Shown one piece after another: positions 44,936-55,532 of a stretch of 64,000 nucleotides of DNA (its first letter is position 1; each line of letters starts with the position of its first letter). The stretch is from Gamarada debralockiae (lineage: Eukaryota > Ascomycota > Leotiomycetes > Helotiales > Hyphodiscaceae). The notes under the pieces were generated by a model. The model saw nothing but the letters and a program-made list of their open reading frames with translations. It was not told where the DNA came from and did no database searches. Where the stretch lies: contig NXFV01000431.1 of assembly GCA_002803225.1 (NCBI GenBank), positions 1-64,000 of the forward strand. The letters run 5' to 3'. The translations under genes and the position numbers were made by a program.

Positions 44936-46604
44936 CTACAGAGTAATCATGTCTTCCTTTCTTGGGGCCGTTCCGATCCACTTGATCTATACTAGTGAGC
45001 ACAGGTGACAAAGTGCTGCAATTGGCGAGTTTGTATAGAATGAGAGATTTTACGTACACCACACGTTCCAAGATATCAAGTGAAGCAGGGAAAAATTGTA
45101 GTTTCTCGCTTGTGAGAGAGTCCGTGTAACCGATAGCGACCTTGATAGTGGGGAAAGTATCCAAGATATCTAATTTCGTAATGTTGAGAGCCGAATAATA
45201 GTTGATCGCTGCAGAATACCTAGAGGATAAAGTGTTTAAGCATTGCTTCTGTGAATGTTGAAACATCAGTGCTCCAGAAGTTGCACGATAGGGAATACAA
45301 TTGCTATTACAAAAAACCGGAAGAGGACTCACTTTAAGACGACTAAATCTAACCACCCACAACGCCGTTTCCGACCTGTTGTCACACCAAATTCTCGGCC
45401 AATGTCTTGGAGTTTGGAACCAATTTCGCCTAGGTCTTCGGTTGGGAAGGGGCCGCCTCCTACTCTTGTAGTATAGGCCTTGACTACGCCAATGATATTG
45501 GAGCTCTTCGTGGGGTTGAGCGCAAGCCCACTGATGATTCCACCAATTCCGGTGCTTGAGGAAGTAACATAGGGATAAGTGCCGTAGCTAAAACGAGGAA
45601 AAATCAGCTTTTTTCTATCCAAGGATATCTCAACAGTAAATGAAGCACATATTTCCTTTTCAGACGATGTACAGAAGCAATTGATATTATATGAGATGAA
45701 ACATGGTGCGAGAGGGAAGTAAAACTTCAAATAATCCTTACTCGAGGTCAAGCATGAGGGCGTTAGCGCCTTCAATCAAGAGGGTGGATGATTGTTGTGC
45801 AGATTGCACCATCGAAATCGCGTCGACCACGTAGGGTCTGAGATCTATGCGGTATTGCTAATAGAACCGGGTATTAGTTTAGCCCATGACTTTGGGGCGG
45901 AGGGGAAATGGCCGGAGGAGGGAGATGGAGTAACCTTATATCTCGTAATTTCTTCCTCGACATCATATTTCAAGAGGTCTCCCCAACGACTTTTAGCTGC
46001 CCTTGCTAGCTTTCGTATCTTCTCGAAAAGGGCCTCGTTGAAGATCTCCGAAATTCTGATCCCACTTCGTGAAGCTTTATTCGACGACGCTGGACCTATT
46101 CCTTTCCTCGTTGTCCGATGCTCTTCCTACCCAATTCAACCTCCTCTAAACCATCGACCAACTGGTGGAGGTCGAGAATTATTTGGCATCGATCCGAAAT
46201 TAGGATCCTCTTCCTTACATTTGGTAGTCCTTTCGTCTCGAGATCAATCAGCTCCTTGAAGAAAGAGGGGATGTAGACTAGGACGCCGGAGCCGATTAAA
46301 TTCGTACATGTTGGGTTTTATCAGACCAGATGGAAGCAAATGGAAGTCGTATGTGATACCATCCGCAACGATAGTATGCCCTGCAAGACCTTGGGATTAG
46401 CTAGGGACTTGAAATGCTCGAGAATATGCATACCTGCATTATGACCGCCAGCAGCCCTTGCACAAAACTGAAAATTTTTCGAGAGGATATCGACTAATTT
46501 GTCCTTCCCTTCATCACTAGCTTTTGTTCAGTGTCAATTTCAGAAGTAGCAGAAGAGGAGAACTCTAATCCCCACTGTACGCCCAAAACCACGGAGATGG
46601 TCAT
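44936..46604 (-). pseudogene. adenylosuccinate synthetase (ADE12-type) pseudogene
   Basis: Read on the minus strand, fragments reproduce much of adenylosuccinate synthetase, which joins IMP and aspartate on the way to AMP. MTISVVLGVQWG (from ATG 46604) is the start of the QWGDEGKGK GTP loop; its intron lacks a GT donor, and the loop then reads [30 protein letters not shown] follows, then after a frameshift [50 protein letters not shown] runs into a TAG, and another frame resumes with [72 protein letters not shown] and [19 protein letters not shown] (45360-45800) are well preserved, as are SAAINYYSALNITKLDILDTFPTIKVAIGYTD and the terminal IKWIGTAPRKEDMITL. About 35 residues before that terminus are missing. 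It is a decayed copy. Confidence 0.85.
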
Positions 46605-47211
46605 CTCCAGCTGTTCGTAAAATGGAGCAGCTAGCGTGTGTCGATGTGTGCGGGAATGCGAATTCTTGTTCTTGCCTTATTCTTGAGACGAAAGAGTTTC
46701 GGTAGTCGGTTCATTGATTGTGCGAATTCTAATTCTAATTCTTGTGAAGAAGCGGTACGGTGGTTAGCTTCTTGAATGTGCGCCGCGTTAGACCTAACCG
46801 AGTCCCTCGCACTAAAATATTATTACAGCTATACATAATAATTATTAAACCCCGCAAATTAGTAAGGTGCGATTTTATATTAATATTATCCCAGTACTGT
46901 ACCCGTGCTGGGTTGATCGCCACGGCAGGTACCGTACCCGACCGCCCAGCATGGGGATCACGTGTGGCGGTCAGCTCTAGGGACCACATACCCCCGATGA
47001 TCATTTACTCTCGGACCCACTTTGCCCGAGGACAACAGCGCAGCGACGCGGGAGGCTTGAGAAGAGTGGCATTCCGCCATGCACCTCGGATCATGGGCAT
47101 AAGTGGGCGCCCTGTGAGGGCCGTTGCCTACGTGCCTGTAGGAGTGAGTTTGTTTTTCAGTTCTCCTTCAGGTGTACACCGTACATCTTGTATTTCATTC
47201 CCTCCATCGCC
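46605..47211. other. intergenic, upstream of the FAD oxidase
   Basis: No gene recognised. A pyrimidine-rich leader precedes the ATG at 47212. Confidence 0.5.
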
Positions 47212-48969
47212 ATGAAGTTCTCCGTTGCGGCATCGCTTGCGACTCTCGGGGCCACAGCGGTCGCGGAGTCGAATCCCCATCGCGTCTGTGTAGGTTCACT
47301 CTTCTCTTATTTTCTTCCCTTCTTTTCTTTCTTCCCCTCCTTCCGACTCGCAATTGAGGTTGGTGTAACACTGACCTGTGTCCAGTGCGCGGCTCTTGCT
47401 GCAGACAAGCAGCTGCACGGCAAGGTCCTCGCACCAGACAGCGCCGAGTACAATGCGCAGTTAAATACGTACTACTCGGCCAATGCGGCGCAACACGCCT
47501 GGTGCATGGTCCTGCCTGAGAGCACTACGGATGTACAGGCCACGGTCAAGATTCTGACTAAGGAGCAATGCCCTTTCGGTATCAAGGCTGGTGGCCACTC
47601 GGCGTGGAAGGGATCCAACGGCATCGCCGAGGGCGTCACGGTCGACTTTGGCTACATGAACGCAACAAGCTACAACCCAGATACGGGAATTGTCTCGATC
47701 CAGCCCGGTGCACGATGGGGTTCTGTGTATGAGTTGCTCAATCAATACAACGTCACTGTTGTCGGCGCGCGAACTTCTGTTGTTGGTGTTGGCGGCTTCA
47801 CCACTGGTGGCGGGGTAAGTGTTTTCTAGATACTGGGTCGACGGGCGAGCACTGGCTAACAACTTTCCAGTATTCCTTCCACAGCAACTCTCACGGCTTT
47901 GCGTGCGACATGGTCGAGAACTGGGAGATTGTTCTTGCCGACGGCAGCGTCGTCAACGCCAACGCCAACAAGGATACCGACCTCTGGAAGGCCCAAAAGG
48001 GCGCCTCCGGAAACCTGGGCTTCGTCACTCGAATTGATCAACGTAAGCCAAACAAAAATGATGGGCTATACAGCGAACTGATAATGTAACTTCAGAGACT
48101 GTCGACGGCACCCAACTGTGGGGTGGCTTCACCAGCTACAACCTGAGCGAGAGAGACAACGTCTTCAACGCCTACCTCGACTTTGTGGAGAAGACCGAAG
48201 AGAACTCTCCCGACCAGACCATCATTGCTCTCTACTACGACTATACTGGATTCTCCATTCGATCCATCTTGACCAACAATGAGGGCATTCCTAACGCCCC
48301 CGCTTTCGACGGCTTCCTTGCGCTGCCCAACATCTCTAGCACCGTGACGTCGGGACCCGAGTCTGAGATTATCCCCCAGTTCACCGGTCCCACGCCTCTT
48401 GGTCTCTAGTAAGTTCAAAATACATCCCTGCTTCTGCTTAATTGTTTTATAATCATTGACTAACACCTTACAGCGCCAACTGGTTCACCGGTATGGCCAC
48501 CAACACCCTCGAGGCCCTTACCATCATCGACGAGCTGCATCACGAATATGCCGCCAAGATGCAGGACGCCGCGCCCAACTCCAACTTCAGCACCCTCATC
48601 GAGTTCCAGCCCGTCACCAATACCATGGTCGACAACAGCAACAAGCGCGGGGGGAACATCCTCGGCCTGGAGCGCGTCGTCGAAGACGGCCCCGTCCTCA
48701 TGTGGCTCGTCTCGCTGACCGTCGACACCGAGGAGAACCAGGAGGTCATCCTGCCCATTGCACGCGAATTCGTCGCTACCATCAACCAGAAGGAGCAGGA
48801 TGCCGGACGTTTCATTGACTGGATCTACCTCAACTACGCCTGGCGTGATGAGGAACCGTACAGCCACTACGGACAGGACAACATTGACCTGCTGAGGGCC
48901 GTGTCGCACAAGTACGATCCTAACGGTATGTTTCAGAAGCTGCGCCAGACCGGCTTCAAGTTCAGCTAG
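47212..48969 (+). CDS. secreted FAD-dependent oxidase, BBE-like (VAO/PCMH family)
   Basis: Five exons (47212-47289, 47386-47814, 47871-48042, 48096-48408, 48474-48969), with introns of 96, 56, 53 and 65 bp, give 495 residues. A short signal peptide (MKFSVAASLATLGATAVAES) is followed by an FAD-binding PCMH-type domain. It has FGIKAGGHSAWKGSN, where H97 is the usual covalent-FAD histidine, then VSIQPGARWGSVYELLNQYNVTVVGAR and VGGFTTGGGYSFHSNSHGFACDMV. The C-terminal berberine-bridge-like segment carries YLNYAWRDEEPYSHYG and LRAVSHKYDPNGMFQKLRQTGFK. Enzymes of this type oxidise sugars, alcohols or specialised metabolites using O2. There is no biosynthetic cluster nearby, so a carbohydrate or secreted-metabolite substrate is only a guess. 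The gene body is clearly more GC-rich in third positions than its neighbours. Confidence 0.93.
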
Positions 48970-50330
48970 AGGAGCGGCCCGGACTATGCTATAAAAAGAA
49001 TATTATCAGCTCTTTTAGAGACTTAACTTTCTATTTAGATATACTTTATCATAACGATTTGATGAATACGAAGGCCATTGTTGGGAGCCACTTTTATTTG
49101 TCTATAACCTATAGGTACAGTGCCGGGTATTATTCTTGAGAATCACAGCCACATCAACGCCAAAGATATTCCATAACTCATGGGCTTTGATAAGCAGAGT
49201 CTCTATTCTCCTTCCCAGATTCTCGTTCCGGCGTTTTGCAGCAAGCAGCGCTTTTCCTGGCATTATCCTTAGTGGCTTTGGTTTATAGCACGTGACTACT
49301 CTTTAGAAACGAGCCTTTTGGAGCAGGGCCTCTGTGGATGTGATGTGTGAATATGGCTCTTCACTTTTGAAAGGGTCGGGACTAAGGAATTTAAGGGTTA
49401 CCCGTATTTGGTTGGTAGGCCAAGAACCCCTGGCCATCGGCAAATCAAAAAGTTCAGACGAAGGGGAAGCCTGTGTTGCAAGCGACTGTATCGGCACCAT
49501 AATCACTCCATATGACTTGTTCCTTCGCATTCTTTAGAATTTTCAGGAAGTGCCTAAATTGCTCTCTCAGGGCCGTCGACACCCTCTTGACCGGAGTTGA
49601 ATTCCGAGTCACTTTAATGAGGAATGCATCCTCGAGGTCGAACCCGAACCCCAGAAACGCCGATCAGATTTGTGTGTACAAGGAGGTAGATGATATCCTA
49701 AGCCTGCGTATGGTTGGTGTCAGTCTTCAATCTAAGGGCTGGGCTTTTGTGAGCTGACAATGGGTTTATGACTACCCAGGCTTAGAGGACGATATGATGA
49801 CCTTGGAGAAGCACGTTCTAAACTTTGAGGACGATTATGGAATTCATACAGGCCCATTGGGCAATGATTGGAGGGAAAGCGCCTCGCTTATAAATTCCTT
49901 AACCTCCTGAATGGAATGACAGAGTTACTTTTCGCCCTGCAGGGACAGTCTTAAGTTGGTATAAAGATGGCCTTCGCACACTCCGTCCTTGAGATCGTGT
50001 TATGGTGCTCCTCAACCCCAGTCGCCCGAACGCGATTGATCGCTTTGAGTTTGTGAGTGGATTTGACAGATCGAAACCCGCAAGACAGGGCGGCTGGTTG
50101 AGGAATGCTGGGCGTCAGATGTGAGTTCTTTGTGCGAGATATCCGCTGCTTGCAGCTTCACCTAGCCTTCTGGGAGCTCACTGACATACATTTTGAGAAC
50201 ATAGTGTTCGTTGGTAGGGCCACCACCGCTGTAGCATAACTCACCCTCTTTCTTGCAATAACTCTTAATCATTTCTCTCACAATGGTGGCTCACCTGATA
50301 TAGGGGTCTGGATCAGATACAATAAGCACA
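48970..50330. other. 1.4-kb region without a supported gene
   Basis: Short frames on both strands (for example 49334-49537 plus, 49303-49530 minus) lack recognisable domains. Some protein-like stretches may be debris. Confidence 0.4.
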
Positions 50331-52560
50331 TCAGGTCTTGCAGGTCTTCGATCTGTCAAATCCACTCACAAGCTCAATGCGATCGATTACGTTCGGGCGA
50401 CTGGGGTTGGGGAGCACATTTCGCTACCACAGCTCGTCGTCTGTGGAGACCAGTCAGCGGGGAAAAGCTTAGTTTTAGAAGGCATCACTGGAATACCATT
50501 CCCGCGGCAGGATGGTGTATGCACCAAGTTTGCCACCGAGATCATCCTTCGCCATGATCCCCATGCAAGTCGTATCACCGCAACCTTATCCCACATGGTT
50601 TGCGAAGTGAGGAAGACAAAGAACGATTCCACTCATACCATCGAGACTTGCTAGATTTCTCCGAGCTACCAAGCGTGATGTCATATGCGGCTTCTCTCAT
50701 GCGCATTCGAGGATATGGCGGTCTCCAGGACGGCCGGCATTTGGTGCTGACGTCCTCCGAATTGAGGTTGTCGGTAACACCGGACTCCATCTTACTGTTG
50801 TTGATCTTCCCGGCCTCATTGCCGTCACTAGTGACGAGCAGACTGATGAAGACGTTGAGCTGGTGGCCAGCCTCGTCGATAGTTATCTCGAAAGCTCCCG
50901 CACTATCATTCTCGCAGTCATTCAAGCAACGAATGATATTGCCAACGAAAAAATCATTCAACGCGCTCGGAAATTTGACAAAGCCGGGCAAAGAACTGTA
51001 GGAATAATCACAAAGGCGGACTTGATCAACAAGAATACTGAGCCGCGTATCGCACTCTTAGCCAAGAACAAAGACACCACAAAGTTGAAGCTGGGCTACT
51101 TTTACTCAAGAACCCGACTCCATCTCAGTTAAATGCAGGTATATCTTTAGATGAACGCAAACGACATGATCATCAATTCTTCTGCTCATCAGCATGGAAG
51201 AGCAACAATTGGACATGAGTCGAGTCGGCATCGAAGCATTGCGGACGTTCCTGCAGGAGCTTCTCGAACAGCACATCGAAAGAGAGCTTCTAAAAGTAAG
51301 AGCCGAAATAAAGAAGCTGCTGCTTCAGACAGAGGATTAGACCACTGGCTTGGGCGACGAAAGACCAACTGTAGGACATATGCGTATGTTCCTTACTCGG
51401 CTCAGCATGAGCTTCCATAGCCTAACTCAAGCTGCGCTTGATGGAAACTATCACGTGTCAGACTTCTCCTTCTTCGACGACTTCGACGAGTTCGAAAACC
51501 CGACACGTTTGAGAGCTGAAGTTCACCGCCTCAATGGAGAGCTTGCAGCTGATATGCGTGAGAATGCGCAGAAAAGGAAGCTTGTAGATTGTCCAATTCC
51601 ACACAATACCGACCAGCCCGAATACCTCCTCAGTCTCACTCAAGTTCGGAGTTGGATGACGGCCAAGTCCTGGTCAGCAAGAGTGACTTTGACACCTGGG
51701 TGAAGGAGGTATGCGATCTTTCTCGAAGTTCGAATTGTGCTTACGCTAGTAGGTGTATGTCTGAATAAGAGGTAGGGAGCTCACTGGGAACCATAATCTT
51801 GTTCCCTCTCTGAGCTCTTCCACGAGGCAGTCCAGTCGATGGGGCCAAATTGCGCCTGATCATATGACCCGTCTCTTTGAAAAGACCAAGGTCTTTGTTG
51901 AAAGAGCATTGCTTCATATGATTACCGAAGACAAGGTCCGGGACGAAATACTACAGCTCACTGCCAGCAGGCTCGAGATTAGCAGGGAGAATGCTCAGGT
52001 CGAACTCCAGAAGAGCATTGATGACGAGAAACGTCAGCCCATAACCTATAATCATTAGTACATAGACAATATTCAGAACGCCCCGTCAGGGATCTCTCAA
52101 AAAGGCCATTCAGATTGCCATGAAGGGTGTTGTAAATGACGATTGGCATGGAAAATTTCACGTCAGCAATAACCAACTCGACTCTGAGAAATTGCTTGCA
52201 TCCATCCAAAACGAGTAGTTGTCAATATGGACGATCAGGCATGCTCTGAAGCACTAGCTGGATTGACAGCCTACTACAAGGCATGCAGTGTGCACAAATG
52301 ACCAGCTACCCATCCCCAGAGCGCTAATGCTAGCATAGGTAGCCTTGAAGACTTTTGTTGATAACGTGTGTTGGCAAGTGATCGAGCGGCATATATTGTG
52401 CAATCTACCTGATGTCTTCTCTCCTACAACCGTCATGAGCTTCTCTGATGAAGAGCTTCTTCGGATTGCCTCGGCACCAGAGATGCAACGATAGCGTCGA
52501 GGAACACTTGTTGCATTGGTACAGGGGCTTGGGGATAGTCTTCGCCATCTACAAAGATCA
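50331..52560 (+). pseudogene. dynamin-like large GTPase pseudogene
   Basis: Fragments in different plus-strand frames follow the order of a fungal dynamin/Mx-like GTPase. HISLPQLVVCGDQSAGKS at about 50420-50465 has an intact P-loop. GVCTKFATEIILRHDP follows, then after a frameshift LRSEEDKERFHSYHRDLLDF, then in another frame ADVLRIEVVGNTGLHLTVVDLPGLI with the DLPG switch. AVIQATNDIANEKIIQRARKFDKAGQRTVGIITKADL carries the TKAD motif. The stalk includes LRTFLQELLEQHIERELLKVRAEI and TRLRAEVHRLNGELAADMRENA. The GTPase effector domain is CSEALAGLTAYYK, then VALKTFVDNVCWQVIERHIL and FSDEELLRIASAPEMQR. At least two frameshifts in the GTPase domain and several stops downstream make it nonfunctional. 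These GTPases act in membrane remodelling; ascomycete genomes often carry many variable copies. Confidence 0.8.
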
Positions 52561-52769
52561 TGTTTGTATTTCAGTTAGACTCCGCATACGTGATGTCCAC
52601 TGGGTTTCTGTCATGCCTTGCACGAATGTGGGAGCCCCGTAGTTAATTATTACAAGCTTGAAAACCCACCGTTTCCATGGCCGTGCCAATACACTACCAT
52701 GTTTCGCCGGGTAGACCACAGATGTATACTGTAAGAAGATACTGTATCAGTCAAGAAGAGGAGGGCCTC

Positions 52770-53212
52770 CATCACTTTTTTCGGAGTTTTGAGAAGTTGA
52801 GCTGACTCGTCTGAAATATGTCGCGATTGATGAGGGGTAGCTTATTGACAGGGTCGATCTTAATTTGACAAAAGCGGGTGTAAAGAGAGCGTTGAAAGCT
52901 ATGACAGACCTAAAGGAGATAATAGTAGTTCGTGATACAAGACCGAGCGATAAAACAGGCGAATCTGAAGGGAGTTGGCCTGTTGGCATCGAGGAACTTC
53001 CTGATGTCCAAGAGGAGTATAGGGATTGGAGACTGTCAGATTTTATAAAGATGGCGCCTGTACATTATATGGATGGCGGGCGGTATGATTTATCTGAAAA
53101 ATTCAAGCGGATGATCTTTGAGGCGATTGGGTGGATTAAGATAATCGACTTACAATACTTTGAAACTACTGAAAGAATAAATAATGAACGCGGGAATCTA
53201 GGTTATATCTAA
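52770..53212 (+). pseudogene. possible 2EXR/F-box-like protein fragment
   Basis: A reading frame with VAIDEG (about 52820), then LTKAGVKRALKAMTDLKEIIVV and a 90-residue continuation to a stop at 53210-53212, resembles the C-terminal half of fungal 2EXR/F-box-like proteins. In those, an LRYLAIDE motif precedes a region predicting strength of association. A stop lies between the two blocks and no N-terminal domain was found. The assignment is tentative. Confidence 0.3.
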
Positions 53213-53615
53213 TCTAATACAACGCCAGTAAACTCTGGTGGAACCAATAGCCAAGGTTCTCGCGTACAGTAGATAGTGAACTCTTATAGTCAAAGACATA
53301 AACGTCGTCAACACTGTAATATATCTCACGTGCAAACTAGGAAAAGCGATCGACGGGAAGTCGCAGGATGAAAAATGTCGAATCAGGCGATATTGTATAG
53401 TAAAATCATGTATGTATTGATATCTCTATATCTCTCTAAGGAAGAAAAATTGGTAGGGTTATAGTAATAACTAGAGCCTAGGGTTCATCTGACAAAAAAA
53501 TTGCCCTGAAACGCAATGGAAGGGAAAAAATTAACCCCGCCGCCGGGAGGTCCTCTAACGGTGGCGCCGCGTAGTTGCGAAAGCATTACCAAGGTTTCCC
53601 AAATGGAAATATCGC

Positions 53616-53771
53616 CACGTGATTGAAACTAAAACTCACGTGCACGATCATTCCCAGATCAACTGGTTTCAGGGCCTCAGCGGGCGGCGTTACGAGTTAA
53701 CAAGGGAAAACTCTGGATCAGAGGTCGATCTCGTGGACTGTCGCCACGTGATTCTTGAAATGCATCACGTG
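53616..53771. promoter_or_regulatory. cluster of four CACGTG (E-box) palindromes
   Basis: CACGTG occurs at 53616-53621, 53637-53642, 53745-53750 and 53766-53771, in pairs 21 bp apart with the pairs about 110 bp apart. CACGTG is the classic site of bHLH regulators such as Cbf1/Pho4-type and SREBP-type factors. No intact gene lies right beside it, so a function is uncertain. Confidence 0.4.
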
Positions 53772-54224
53772 GTTGAGAACCAACCCCTGAGCCTTGCAGA
53801 CGGGGTGGTGGCAGATGATCCGCTGCTCTACAAGTACCCCACGCAAGTGAATCTCGACATGGTCCCACATGTGTGAAACGCGGTTAAAGGCACGCGTTCG
53901 TTGCTCGTATAGAAGCCGCACATTTCCGATATAAATAATATATTGGGCCTTCTTGCAGACGACGGGAAATTCGTCAGCCTGTTGGGAGGGCTGGAAGGCG
54001 GGAGATTCCTTTTTGATCAGATCTTTGGAGGCTAGAACCGACTGCGGCTTGCGAGTGCGAGTTAGAAACTCTTGTCAGGAGGCGAGCGCGACAAAAAGAT
54101 TAATAGCAGAGGCCTTCCGAGAGACGATGCCTTGGGGACTTAAGTCTCCGGAAAAATCGCAAGGAATCTGCTGTAATTGTGTCCGTTCTGCAAGTTGGTG
54201 CTTGATAACGGGTTTGACGTTGTC

Positions 54225-54255
54225 TTCCTCCTCCTCCTCCTCCTCCTCCTCCTCT
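54225..54255 (+). repeat. (TCC)n microsatellite
   Basis: About ten TCC units in a row, ending at CTATAACC. In the plus frame it would encode a leucine or serine run, but the surrounding frame is not supported as a gene. Confidence 0.95.
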
Positions 54256-54881
54256 ATAACCGTCTTGTTCTGTTACCTGTTCAGTTACCTCTTCATCATT
54301 TCATTATGAATCTAAAAGAAGTAATCTTTCCTGTATGCGTCTTCGATCTCGTCTTCCAAGCTCCTCTTCGCATTCTTAAGTTGCTTGCAGAGGTCCTCGT
54401 ATACTTTCCCAACCTTCGTCAGGGCCCGCTTAATAAACCTATACTCCCACTTGATCTCAGTATGCAGCTCTTTCACCCGCCGCTCTAGGCCTACGATGTC
54501 TGGATCCGCTGCGAAGAGTGGCTTTATGACCGCTTCGGGTACCTCTTTTAGAGCGCCAGGGTTACATCAAATACTCATGTGTATGAAGGCCCAGGTCAGC
54601 CCATCGTCAGGGATGTCTTCCTCGAGATAGGCGTCTTGCACATTGAATATAGGAGCGTACCATTGAATGAAGAGCATGGTGCCACCACTATGGAAGTTCT
54701 TTCAATACTATCCCATATACTTCCGGAGCCCACGAGATTACTTGGCGGAGGCACCACTTCGTACTTAGCCTGCCTTGAAAGAGTGCGTCATTTTGGTGAG
54801 ATCTATTTGACATCTCTGTAACCTGAAGCGATATATACATTTCGGCCACCAGTCTCGGGGTACGAAGCGAGCGATTCAATA

Positions 54882-55532
54882 ATGAAAATATTTCGGGAGC
54901 AAGAGGTAAAGAATTTGAAGTATAAGGTTATCGATCTTGCGCATAACGCTCCGAGTGATAATTGGCGGTTGCGAGATGCTATGGTCCAACAACCTTCGAC
55001 ACTCCTCCCTCGGTCAGACGTCCGATTTGCTTTCGATGAAAACGGGTTCACAGGTCTCGTGCCATCAGCAACAACAGTTGGAGATTTCATATGCGAGTTT
55101 TTGGGATCCCCTGTCGTTGTTGTTGTTCGAGAGAAGGAGGACGGAACTTTCCAAATGATTGGAAAAGGCAGAGGATGTCTGCCGCCTTTCGAGGATGAGT
55201 TGATGTTTAGAAAGGAGAAACAGAATCGGAAGGCGAAATTGGCTACATACGACAAACCTGCGCCTAAAGAGGCCGGAGTACAGCCCCAATCTCCTTGCCG
55301 ACTATCTCAGTCAGATGCTCTAACTTGCACCCAGCCTTCCGAACGTTCTACTCCCCAAAAAGAGGAATCCAGGTGGCCTTGTCCTCTGAGCGTCGAGATA
55401 GATATTGGTGCTCTGCAGCTGTTAACGAAACTTCCTCCACCAGAGGAGGTATCTAGGCGGCTACAGGGATATTATTCAGACTTATATTCCTGTACATGGT
55501 CTGAGGATGAGTTGGCAGTTTTAAGATGGTAA
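54882..55532 (+). CDS. hypothetical protein, possibly a fragment of a HET-type protein
   Basis: An ATG frame of 216 residues. The part VRFAFDENGFTGLVPSATTVGDFICEFLGSPVVVVVRE followed by GTFQMIGKGRGC recalls the C-terminal module of fungal heterokaryon-incompatibility (HET) proteins. In that module a Gly-rich 'GP..T..GD.V' segment is followed by a short strand pair. The HET domain itself is not seen upstream, so this may be a truncated or pseudogenised copy. The rest is rich in Pro, Ser and Gln. Function and completeness are uncertain. Confidence 0.4.
   Translation: MKIFREQEVKNLKYKVIDLAHNAPSDNWRLRDAMVQQPSTLLPRSDVRFAFDENGFTGLVPSATTVGDFICEFLGSPVVVVVREKEDGTFQMIGKGRGCLPPFEDELMFRKEKQNRKAKLATYDKPAPKEAGVQPQSPCRLSQSDALTCTQPSERSTPQKEESRWPCPLSVEIDIGALQLLTKLPPPEEVSRRLQGYYSDLYSCTWSEDELAVLRW

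Larger units (their letters stand above)
53213..54880. other. 1.7-kb stretch without a supported gene
   Basis: It is AT-rich at 53220-53480. It then holds the CACGTG cluster at 53616-53771 and a trinucleotide (TCC) run at 54225-54255. Open frames of about 80-118 codons here have no recognised family. Confidence 0.4.

Noticed and set aside
54177..54488. Leucine-run protein over the TCC microsatellite
   Set aside because: The frame is open mostly because of the repeat. It has no ATG-led conserved flanks or family match.
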